This document shows, piece after piece, positions 1 to 5,886 of a DNA stretch of 16,837 nucleotides. The stretch comes from Actinomycetota bacterium (lineage in GTDB: Bacteria > Actinomycetota > Thermoleophilia > Gaiellales > Gaiellaceae), in assembly GCA_003170995.1 (NCBI GenBank), contig PMXT01000087.1, forward strand, positions 17,183-34,019, given 5' to 3'. The notes beneath the pieces were generated by a model that was not told the DNA's origin, did not search any database, and worked only from the letters and a program-made list of their open reading frames with translations. The translations under genes and the position numbers were made by a program. Numbering within the stretch: position 1 is the stretch's first letter; every line of letters starts with the position of its first letter.

Positions 1-1245
1 GTCGAGTGCTGGGGCGACAACGAAGAAGGTGAGTTGGGCGACGGCACCATGAGGAGCAGCCGCCATCCGGTCGTCGTGAAGGGGCTCACGAAGGCGGTCG
101 CGGTCAGTGCCGGGGGCAACTGGTCCTGCGCCATCGTCTCCGGAGGTAAGGTGAGGTGCTGGGGCTTCGAGACGCTCGGTAGCGATGGCGGCCCACGTCA
201 GACCTCGAGCCCAGTACCGATTCCGATCAATGGCATCGCGAAGGCCGTCAAGATCAGCGTCAGCGGAAACGGCTGCGCGCTCATCTCCGGCGGGACGATT
301 AAGTGTTGGGGCGGTCTCAACAGCGACAGGTTGGGAGATGGAAAGTCCGAAGGGGACTGGTCGGGCCGCGGCTTCTTCCCGCCGGTCGAGGTCGTAGGCA
401 TCCACGATGCCATCGACGTCAGCGTCGGCTATAGCCACTCGTGTGCGGTTCTTGCCAACGGAAGGGTGAAGTGCTGGGGTGAGAACCAGTATGGAGAGAT
501 CGGCGACGGCAAGATGTGGGACGGAAACCCAGACAACGTACTGACCGATCTCTCCCCGGTCTTCGTGAAAGGGATCAGGAACGCGCGCGCCGTTGCCGTC
601 GGCGACGGCGATAGCTGCGCGCTTCTATCCGACGGCAGCATCAAGTGCTGGGGCGACAACCAGATGGGCCAACTGGGTGTCAGCAATGCCGAGATGTGGG
701 TTGCGCTGGAGAAGATGCTGCCCCACCATGTCTCACACGCCGCCGTGCTCAGGGCAGCTCGCACCGCGAATCTTCATCCCAAAGCCGTCAAAGGGATCGA
801 CGCGACGATCATCAGGGCAATTCGCACCGTCACGCTTCGTCCCACCGCCGTCACCGGGATCCACTCGGCTATCGCCATCAGCATGGGCGATTACCACGCC
901 TGTGCCCTGATCTCCGGAGGCAGCATCGAGTGCTGGGGCCAGGCGGGCGATTGGATCAAGGGCTTCAAGGTGGTCGGAGCGCTCGGAGACGGCAAGGCGT
1001 CACACGGCCACGTCTCGGTTGCCGGTGGCGATCCGAAGCACGGCTACAGCTACGACTTCAGCCCGATTCCGGTTCGAGCCAAAGGGATCTCCGATGCGAC
1101 CGCGGTGAGCGCGGGTGCCGTTCACACTTGTGCGGTGCTTCGAAGTGGAGCGGTGGAATGTTGGGGCGGCAACAACTACGGCCAGCTCGGAAGCTCCGTG
1201 AACGGCAGCAGTCTCGTTCCCAGCAGAGTCCGCGGTCTGAAGTAG
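1..1245 (+). CDS. RCC1-repeat (beta-propeller) protein, 3' part only
   Basis: The reading frame is open from base 1 (the first codons read VECWGDNEEGELGDG), so the gene begins before the window; TTG 34 and ATG 49 are internal. Seven blades are visible, each with the bacterial RCC1 signature: a small-residue/SCA(L/V) strand, then G-x-(V/I)-x-CWG, then G-x-LGDG. They carry CWG motifs such as VRCWG, IKCWG, VKCWG, IECWG and VECWG. The paired cysteines of each blade fit an oxidising, extracytoplasmic location, but the signal peptide would lie outside the window. RCC1-like repeats form seven-bladed propellers used as binding scaffolds; no ligand can be named. Between the fifth and sixth CWG the regular pattern is broken by an insert containing a diverged 21-residue tandem duplication. 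The gene stops at TAG 1243-1245 and is followed by a hairpin. Confidence 0.9.
   Translation, partial: VECWGDNEEGELGDGTMRSSRHPVVVKGLTKAVAVSAGGNWSCAIVSGGKVRCWGFETLGSDGGPRQTSSPVPIPINGIAKAVKISVSGNGCALISGGTIKCWGGLNSDRLGDGKSEGDWSGRGFFPPVEVVGIHDAIDVSVGYSHSCAVLANGRVKCWGENQYGEIGDGKMWDGNPDNVLTDLSPVFVKGIRNARAVAVGDGDSCALLSDGSIKCWGDNQMGQLGVSNAEMWVALEKMLPHHVSHAAVLRAARTANLHPKAVKGIDATIIRAIRTVTLRPTAVTGIHSAIAISMGDYHACALISGGSIECWGQAGDWIKGFKVVGALGDGKASHGHVSVAGGDPKHGYSYDFSPIPVRAKGISDATAVSAGAVHTCAVLRSGAVECWGGNNYGQLGSSVNGSSLVPSRVRGLK
748..873 (+). repeat. Diverged 63-bp tandem duplication inside the RCC1 gene
   Basis: Bases 748-810 and 811-873 align without gaps over 63 bp (21 codons), with about 47 of 63 bases identical by eye. 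The translations are LRAARTANLHPKAVKGIDAT-I and IRAIRTVTLRPTAVTGIHSA-I. The unit contains the K/T-A-V-x-G-I element that ends each RCC1 spacer, so part of one blade linker was duplicated in frame. Confidence 0.8.
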
Positions 1246-1256
1246 AGCCGTCTTCT

Positions 1257-1631
1257 TCAGAAGCACCACCGTTGAGTGCTTTTGCGGTTTCGCTCAGAAG
1301 CCGCAGTCTCATAAACGCCCCAGCCCGACCTGGAGAAGCGCGGGTGATCGCCTCTAGCGCCCGCTGATAGCGCTGATCTCACCGTGCTCCAGAGCAGCGG
1401 TCTGCCCGAGAGCTCACAAGCACTCCTGAAGATCTCAGATGCTCGCATCGGTCGATCGGCTCGCGCGAGAGCCAACGAGATCCATCTGACAGCCGACGGC
1501 TCCTCGGCCGGAGCCGAACGCGGTTCAACGGGATTTGCAGCCGCTTTTCGCAGTAGATGCTCGTGTATCGCGCTTAACCTAGGGAGCTCAACCCCGGCTC
1601 GAGGGTTTGAACGTGCTCCGTTTAGTTCCAA
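1257..1631 (-). CDS. Small winged-helix (HARE-HTH-like) protein or remnant
   Basis: This is a 124-residue frame on the minus strand. Residues 46-108 read like a HARE/restriction-endonuclease-type winged helix: a helix ALARADRPM, then RASEIF, a recognition-helix-like stretch (WSTVRSALSAG), and a wing ending RFSRSGWGVYE, close to the usual 'RF.r...G.Y.L' ending. Such domains bind DNA in chromatin, restriction and regulatory proteins; here it stands almost alone after a ~45-residue low-complexity N-terminus. The only start codon in frame after the upstream stop is TTG 1631, without a visible ribosome binding site, and it sits inside a direct repeat. The gene may therefore be decayed, or begin at ATG 1449 with a shortened domain. 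No other long frame explains this 467-bp gap. Confidence 0.45.
   Translation of the reverse strand: MELNGARSNPRAGVELPRLSAIHEHLLRKAAANPVEPRSAPAEEPSAVRWISLALARADRPMRASEIFRSACELSGRPLLWSTVRSALSAGARGDHPRFSRSGWGVYETAASERNRKSTQRWCF
1259..1283 (+). terminator. Probable intrinsic terminator after the RCC1 gene
   Basis: AAGCAC at 1261-1266 pairs with GTGCTT at 1276-1281 around a 9-nt loop. The stem extends to about 8 bp (one G-U pair) into the TTTT run at 1280-1283. It lies 14 nt after the RCC1 stop codon. The stem is modest and the T-run short, so this is a likely rather than certain terminator. Confidence 0.5.
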
Positions 1632-1650
1632 AAGGTTTGAACGCGCTCCG
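1601..1650. repeat. Two direct repeats with exact 30-bp period
   Basis: GGTTTGAACGTGCTCCG (1604-1620) recurs as GGTTTGAACGCGCTCCG (1634-1650), 30 bp apart with one mismatch. Similarity continues weakly on both sides. The pair spans the presumed TTG start of the winged-helix ORF on the minus strand and lies about 60 bp before the deacetylase start on the plus strand. A regulator-binding pair is possible. The stretch TCCGTTTAGTTCCA (1617-1630) also differs at only one position from 4837-4850 in the tRNA-end-like repeat. Confidence 0.6.
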
Positions 1651-1712
1651 CTTCCTATGACCCAAACTGCAACGTACGAATCCCTGAGCGGCGCTTCAGG
1701 GCCACAGCGCTA

Positions 1713-2474
1713 ATGGCCGTCGCCACTAGAGGGGCATGCCGAGCTCATCTCGGTAACCATATGGTCATGAAGACGCGCACCATCGGCCTCGCCACCTTCG
1801 CCGCCGCTTGTGCCTGGTGCGCACCTGGGCCGGCGCCGCACGTTCCGGCGCTGGCACGAATGTTGGGTATACGCCGCCGCTTGCCGCACCTGGAAGGCGT
1901 CGCGCTCACCTTCGACGACGGCCCCGACCCTCGCACCACGCCGGTCGTCCTGGCCGCGCTCGCTCGCGCGCAAGCGACCGCGACCTTCTTTCTCGTCGGC
2001 GAACAGGTGGAGCGCTTTGGCGAGCTCGCCGCCGAGATCGCCGCTGCCGGGCACGAAATCGGCCTACACGGCTATCGCCACCTGCCGACGCTCCTACGAA
2101 CGCCACGCGACCTGAACGCCGATCTCGACCGTGCCGAGACGGTTATCACCGAGGCGACCGGGCGCAGGCCCGTTTTCTACCGGGCGCCCTTCGGCGTCTT
2201 CAGCACCGCCGCGCTTCTCGCCGCGCGGCGCCGTGGCTGGACACCGCTGCTCTGGTCGCGCTGGGGGCGTGAATGGGAGCACGGAGCCACGGCGGAGAAC
2301 GTCGCACGGCGAGCCACCAAGTCGCTCACGGCCGGTGACGTCGTCCTTCTGCACGACGCCAGTCACTACGGGCTCTCGGGATTTGCCGATGCCGCTGCCG
2401 GAGCGCTCCCGACGATCCTCGAGACACTCTCGGAGCGTGGGCTCGCCGCTGTTGCCGTCAGCCGTCCGGAGTAG
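1713..2474 (+). CDS. Polysaccharide deacetylase (NodB/CE4 family)
   Basis: Enzymes of this family remove N- or O-acetyl groups from surface polysaccharides or peptidoglycan using a divalent metal. The motifs are in order: TFDDGPD at 66-72 (catalytic base and metal Asp), HGYRH at 119-123 (the two metal His, H-x3-H), RAPFG at 157-161, an LLWSRWG stretch at about 179-185 where the family often has D-x-W, and LLHDA at 212-216 with the conserved His. At 253 residues it is a single NodB domain behind an N-terminal hydrophobic segment (about 22-36), probably a signal or anchor. ATG 1713 gives the longest form; ATG 1761 or 1767 would place a basic n-region directly before the hydrophobic stretch and is equally plausible. 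No clear ribosome binding site decides between them. It converges with the glycosyltransferase/pseudo-NodB fusion at 4499-2553. Confidence 0.9.
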   Translation: MAVATRGACRAHLGNHMVMKTRTIGLATFAAACAWCAPGPAPHVPALARMLGIRRRLPHLEGVALTFDDGPDPRTTPVVLAALARAQATATFFLVGEQVERFGELAAEIAAAGHEIGLHGYRHLPTLLRTPRDLNADLDRAETVITEATGRRPVFYRAPFGVFSTAALLAARRRGWTPLLWSRWGREWEHGATAENVARRATKSLTAGDVVLLHDASHYGLSGFADAAAGALPTILETLSERGLAAVAVSRPE

Positions 2475-2523
2475 CGGCACGTTTCCTCGGTTAAAGGGCG
2501 TGGCCGCTCGCCAGTAGAGCTAG

Positions 2524-2540
2524 ACGGCCTGATAGGCCGT
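2524..2540. terminator. Hairpin between convergent genes
   Basis: ACGGCCT (2524-2530) and AGGCCGT (2534-2540) form a perfect 7-bp stem with a GAT loop. It lies in the 78-bp gap between two genes that end towards each other, so it could stop transcription from both sides. There is no long T-run on either side. Confidence 0.55.
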
Positions 2541-2552
2541 TCCCAGTCCTGA

Positions 2553-4499
2553 TTAACGATCCGAGCGGGAATCCAAAAGCTGCTTGACGGAGACGCCTCT
2601 CAGTCCATTGCGTGCCAGTGTCGCGAGCAAGTTATCGATCGCCGCGTTCGCCTCCGGCCGGCGCTTGTCGAGTTCGAGGACGATCACCTCGCCGCGATGC
2701 AGACCTCGCGACGGAGCGGGCACGTCAGGGCCGAAGCGTGAACCGCTGATCGGGAGGGCCCCCTGCCCGCGGGCGAGTAGGTACTGACCGAAGGTGAGCG
2801 CATCGGGGGCGAGGTAGTAGCGAACACCGCGCACTCGAAGCGCGGCGAAGAGATCATTCAGGTGATCGCGCGTGTGCAGCCAGCCCGTCGCCTCGCCTGA
2901 ACCGAGCGCCGGAAGCGGCTCGTCTTGCGCTCTGGCGAGTGACCTCAGGAGCCCGCTGCCGACCGGTGCAGAGAAGGCGAACGAGGCGTGCGCGTGGTGT
3001 CGACGGAGCTCAGTCACAAGCCCGGGAACCAGCGAGGGTGAAGCGGTGATGACGAGGCCCACGTCGCCCTGACCTGTCGACACGACGCTGAGCGGCGCCA
3101 CGTCCAGCGTGTTCGCGGCGAGAGCGTAGGGAAGGTCGGTGGACAAACCCCAGATCGGAAGTATCAGCGCGACGGTAGCTAGCGTCGCGCGCCGCGCCAG
3201 TCGAGCTCGGAGCGCGGGCTCGGTGGTTGGGCGCGGCGTAGCTTCAAGGACGAGGCTCGCGCAGGATGGCGCGGAGAGCGTCGTCCTCACTACAGTGCGA
3301 GGCCGCTCGAGAACACTCCGAAGCGAAACCGTCAACTCCTCCGGCGAGAGCGCCAGCCGACCCAGACCATGCTTGACGAGCGCCTTCGCGGTCAGACGAG
3401 CGTGACCGGGAGGGGCGCCGTAGGCGATCACAGGGCAGTTGCGAGCGAGCGCCTCGAGCACCGTCACGCCGCCCGTCGAATGCACGAGAGCGTCGGCAGC
3501 GGCAAGCACGTCGCTCATCGCGTCGGTGAAGCCCCAGACGGAGACTCGAGTCTCGGCGGCAAACGCAAGCTCGAGGCGCCGGCGCGTGCTCTCGTTCCGC
3601 CCGGCGAGGCAGATGACGGAGAGACCCTCGATCTCGAGCGCGGCGCGAGCGGCCTTCTCGAGCTCGCCGACTCCCCAGCCGCCGCCCGAGACGACGGCGA
3701 TCGCACCGGCTTCGGAAAGCCCGAGCGCGCGACGGGCCTGAGCACGCGTCCTCGGCTCGCGGAAGGCGGGCGCGAGCAGCGGTCGGGCGCAGCGTGCGCT
3801 TCCCGGTCCCGCCATGCGCTCGACCTGCGCAACGCAACTCTCGTGCATGACCAGATGGAGATCGACGCCCGGGTGCACCCAGAAGCCGAGGCCGTCGAGA
3901 TCGGTGATCGTTGCAATAACCGGCACCTGAATCCGGTCGCGGCGACGCAGGTGGCCGAGCACGCAGGTCACCGGCGGATGGGTCGAGACGATGATGTCTG
4001 GATCGACCAGTTCGATCCTCCGCAGGAGGGGGCGCGAGCCGAAGGAGACGATTACCCACTGGCCGATGCCGCGACAGAACGAAGAGCGCTCAAGTAGTCG
4101 GTAGAAGAGTCCGTAGATACGAGCCACATGTCCGAACTGCCACCGGTATAGGTCGCAGAGGATGAAGCGCAGGACGCGTCCGATTTCGTCGAGTGCGTCT
4201 ATGAGAACAATCTCGAGCTCGCCGTCCTCATCCTCGAGCTCGGCTACGACCGCGCGTGCAGCCGCGACGTGACCCTCGCCCACTGGCGCGGTGAGAACGA
4301 GAACGCGCCGGCGAGCGCTGGTGCGTTTGTCTGTGACGCGCTGAGGCGGACGGAGAAAGCGAACGATCGCTCGCACGAGCCAGAACGCCGCGACCTCGGC
4401 AGCGACGAGCAGAAGGCCGGAGATCAAGATCAAGAGCACGAGTTCGTATTCTTCATCAAATCCGTGGCTGCGATTCCCGGAACGGTGCCAGAAGCTCAT
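2553..4499 (-). CDS. Membrane glycosyltransferase (MGDG synthase/MurG-like) fused to degenerate NodB domain
   Basis: This 648-residue protein has four parts. (1) A membrane helix at about 18-42. (2) A GT-B glycosyltransferase at about 65-400: the N-half begins VLVLTAPVGEGHVAAA, as in the MGDG_synth family; the C-half has VVSGGGWGVGELEKA (about 269-284), VWGFTDAMSDVLAAADALV (321-339) and HSTGGVTVLEALA (340-352), the GT28 donor-binding region. (3) A second helix at about 437-456. (4) A C-terminal domain (470-645) with the NodB layout. In it DVGLVITASPS replaces the 'vaLTFDDGPd' strand, and GEVIVLELDK followed by LLATLARNGLRGVSVKQLL replaces the final 'GdivLLHD...' strand and helix, so the catalytic residues are gone. 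The family transfers sugars to lipid acceptors such as diacylglycerol or undecaprenyl intermediates; the substrate here is unknown. ATG 4499 has no strong ribosome binding site. Confidence 0.85.
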   Translation of the reverse strand: MSFWHRSGNRSHGFDEEYELVLLILISGLLLVAAEVAAFWLVRAIVRFLRPPQRVTDKRTSARRRVLVLTAPVGEGHVAAARAVVAELEDEDGELEIVLIDALDEIGRVLRFILCDLYRWQFGHVARIYGLFYRLLERSSFCRGIGQWVIVSFGSRPLLRRIELVDPDIIVSTHPPVTCVLGHLRRRDRIQVPVIATITDLDGLGFWVHPGVDLHLVMHESCVAQVERMAGPGSARCARPLLAPAFREPRTRAQARRALGLSEAGAIAVVSGGGWGVGELEKAARAALEIEGLSVICLAGRNESTRRRLELAFAAETRVSVWGFTDAMSDVLAAADALVHSTGGVTVLEALARNCPVIAYGAPPGHARLTAKALVKHGLGRLALSPEELTVSLRSVLERPRTVVRTTLSAPSCASLVLEATPRPTTEPALRARLARRATLATVALILPIWGLSTDLPYALAANTLDVAPLSVVSTGQGDVGLVITASPSLVPGLVTELRRHHAHASFAFSAPVGSGLLRSLARAQDEPLPALGSGEATGWLHTRDHLNDLFAALRVRGVRYYLAPDALTFGQYLLARGQGALPISGSRFGPDVPAPSRGLHRGEVIVLELDKRRPEANAAIDNLLATLARNGLRGVSVKQLLDSRSDR

Positions 4500-4796
4500 G
4501 CGGGTTACGCATCCGCAGTGTCACGATAGCGCGAGATAAAACCAGTAGCGGCGTTCGCCGGCCGAGAAACATCTCACGCCGAGCGGACATCCTGCTCGTT
4601 GAGCACGTAGCGGAGGAAGCGTCCCCGTGAGCACCGCACGGCACTCGGGCCTGCCTACTCGCGGCCGAATCGATGTCTGGACGGCCTTCGACTCGCGACC
4701 GATCCACGTCACCGTCTGGCCGCTCGATCCAAGGAGATCGTGATCTGAGCCTTGACATAGCCCACTTTCATGGGTGTCTGCTCTCGCGAAGCGCGC

Positions 4797-4849
4797 CTAG
4801 CGGCGCCTCGAGGAGGCCAGAGGCGCCCGGTTCGAATCCGTTTAGCTCC
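4797..4849 (+). repeat. 53-bp direct repeat, copy 1, resembling a tRNA/tmRNA 3' end
   Basis: This copy matches 4979-5031 at 48 of 53 positions, and the last 31 bases (4819-4849) are identical. The 3' part contains GGTTCGAATCC, the classic T-loop sequence, followed by TTTAGCTCC and A. That is the order found at the 3' end of alanine tRNAs and tmRNA (T-arm, then AGCTCC, then discriminator A). The T-stem would pair at only three of five positions, no CCA follows, and no matching 5' half (GGRGCTA plus D-arm) is found upstream. It is therefore a tRNA-end-like fragment, not a gene. Confidence 0.75.
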
Positions 4850-4877
4850 ATCTCGCGTCCTCGGCCGGCGACTCCTT

Positions 4878-4899
4878 TAGGCCGGGCGCGACCGGCCTA
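4878..4899. other. Perfect 8-bp stem-loop between the direct repeats
   Basis: TAGGCCGG (4878-4885) pairs with CCGGCCTA (4892-4899) around a 6-nt loop. There is no flanking T-run on the plus strand, so it is listed as a structure, not as a terminator. Confidence 0.5.
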
Positions 4900-4912
4900 C
4901 GGAACCGCCTGA

Positions 4913-4987
4913 CGCCGCTGGCGGCACGATCCTCTCCGAGGCCGTGTTGGTAACACTGTCCTCTCCGGGCCCGCACCGCCAGCGGCG
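4913..4987. repeat. 12-bp perfect inverted repeat enclosing further repeats
   Basis: CGCCGCTGGCGG (4913-4924) is the exact reverse complement of CCGCCAGCGGCG (4976-4987). Between them lie a small hairpin, GTGTT (4944-4948) with AACAC (4952-4956), and two near-copies of TCCTCTCCG (from 4929 and from 4958). The right arm overlaps the start of direct-repeat copy 2. Confidence 0.55.
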
Positions 4988-5031
4988 CCCCGAGAACGCG
5001 AGAGGCGCCCGGTTCGAATCCGTTTAGCTCC
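4979..5031 (+). repeat. 53-bp direct repeat, copy 2, resembling a tRNA/tmRNA 3' end
   Basis: This is the second copy, exactly 182 bp after the first, ending 12 bp before the end of the minus-strand gene at 5044. It shares the perfect 31-bp 3' core (5001-5031) with GGTTCGAATCC and TTTAGCTCC. Two such copies bracketing a short segment could be att-like scars of a tRNA-targeting element, or a locally duplicated structured repeat. Confidence 0.75.
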
Positions 5032-5046
5032 GCGCTCGGAGAGCTA
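5025..5046 (-). terminator. Weak hairpin at the 3' end of the orphan membrane-protein gene
   Basis: TAGCTC (5025-5030) and GAGCTA (5041-5046) form a 6-bp inverted repeat with a 10-nt loop that overlaps the stop codon of the minus-strand gene. Read in that direction it is followed by AAACGG rather than T-rich sequence, so termination is uncertain. Confidence 0.3.
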
Positions 5047-5766
5047 TGCGGCTGCCGCCGCGGCTCCGGAACCGAGAATCTTTCCGAGCAAGGTCAGTCC
5101 GACGCCGGCGAGCGCGCCTCCGCCGACGCAGACGGCCGCCGCGCCCGCGGTCGGATAGACGAGAGCGAACTGCTGCAGCAGCACGCCCAGTCCGAGACCG
5201 CCGATCAAACCGGCTACCAACCCGAGCAGCGACCTTCCAAAGCCCAGCGCGCCTGCGTGTACGGCGAGCCCGAGAGCCCCGGCGACACCCGCAAGACCAG
5301 CGAGTGCGGCCACCAGTCCGACGATTCCGGCGACAGTCGAGAGCGGGTTGCCCTTCACCCGTACGAGCGCCGAGCCACTACAGGAAACCCCGCCCGAGCT
5401 CGAGCCGATCACCTTGTAGAGGCCGACTCCGTATTTCGCGTACTTCTTCACCTCGACCGAGCTGGCCCACGACATGCCGTGCGACGGCTTGTCGCGAACC
5501 GTCCAGCGCATACCGGCGAACTCGATCTGGATCTTCAAGTGCGAGATCTGAGCGGCGGCGCTCATCGACACCGGAACGATCGAGTTCTTCTTGACGGCGA
5601 TGGCGCCGCTGAACGCGCCCGTCCCGCGCCCCTTGACGTTCTGGTTGGCGATGCTTGCGGAGCAAGAGCCGCTGATGTTCGCAACTGCGGAGGGAGTGGT
5701 AATCGCAGCGGCCGCCACCGCGGCGATCACTGCGAGAGGAATACGAAATGGGTGGAAACGAGCCAC
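5044..5766 (-). CDS. Unrecognised exported protein with Ala/Gly-rich membrane region
   Basis: I do not recognise a family. Residues 1-29 form a signal peptide: a basic start, a hydrophobic core AVIAAVAAAAITT, and a probable cut near AVA-NI. Residues 30-140 are polar and likely beta-rich, with Cys35 (GSCSAS) and Cys129 (GVSCSG), which could form a disulphide. Residues 143-228 hold about three Gly/Ala/Leu-rich hydrophobic segments (about 143-170, 175-203, 208-228), and the tail is a run of alanines. GTG 5766 is a well-supported start: GGAGGTGG at 5773-5780 lies about 6-8 nt upstream, and a TATAAT box lies at 5801-5806. It is probably transcribed alone, since both flanks are non-coding. It could be a membrane-tethered surface protein; no function is proposed. 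Confidence 0.8.
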   Translation of the reverse strand: MARFHPFRIPLAVIAAVAAAAITTPSAVANISGSCSASIANQNVKGRGTGAFSGAIAVKKNSIVPVSMSAAAQISHLKIQIEFAGMRWTVRDKPSHGMSWASSVEVKKYAKYGVGLYKVIGSSSGGVSCSGSALVRVKGNPLSTVAGIVGLVAALAGLAGVAGALGLAVHAGALGFGRSLLGLVAGLIGGLGLGVLLQQFALVYPTAGAAAVCVGGGALAGVGLTLLGKILGSGAAAAAA

Positions 5767-5800
5767 GACTGACCACCTCCAGGGGAGTTGAGTTGCGGCG

Positions 5801-5806
5801 ATTATA
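5801..5806 (-). promoter_or_regulatory. Probable -10 box (TATAAT) for the orphan membrane protein
   Basis: The minus strand reads TATAAT at 5806-5801, 34 nt before GTG 5766. That places the transcript start about 28 nt upstream of the start codon, with GGAGGTGG between. The region 17 bp further upstream (5824-5829) reads GCAGGC, a poor -35, and lies inside the dispersed repeat. Confidence 0.5.
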
Positions 5807-5853
5807 AGAGCCTATCCCGCTAGGCCTGCACGACCGATGCGGCCGTTTCGCGG
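5807..5853. repeat. 47-bp dispersed intergenic repeat, copy A
   Basis: This copy matches 11501-11547 at 42 of 47 positions with no gaps; the shared core ATCCCGCTAGGCCT is identical. It also contains a small hairpin, GGCCG (5841-5845) with CGGCC (5851-5855). It sits between the end of the minus-strand gene at 5887 and the TATAAT box at 5801-5806. Confidence 0.75.
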
Positions 5854-5886
5854 CCAGGCGGTTGAGTGCTTCATTTGAAACGTGCT

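Larger units (their letters stand above)
4500..5043. other. 544-bp stretch without a credible gene
   Basis: No frame here shows a recognisable protein; the short frames look like chance frames of GC-rich DNA. The left end (4500 to about 4560) must hold the promoter of the minus-strand glycosyltransferase, though I cannot fix its boxes. From 4797 on the stretch holds two 53-bp direct repeats and several inverted repeats (separate entries). A TTGACA at 4752-4757 has no good -10 box 17 bp on. Confidence 0.6.

Noticed and set aside
3369..4097. 242-residue plus-strand frame opposite the glycosyltransferase
   Set aside because: It is antisense to a well-supported gene with clear motifs, and its composition is typical of a GC-rich shadow.
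4752..4757. TTGACA as a -35 box
   Set aside because: There is no -10-like hexamer at 16-18 bp and no gene follows on the plus strand.
4734..4850. Possible tRNA or tmRNA gene ending at the GGTTCGAATCC copy
   Set aside because: The span of about 116 nt fits no tRNA. Acceptor pairing with GGAGATC fails at two positions, no D- or anticodon arm is found, and no CCA is encoded. A tmRNA tag frame could not be found.
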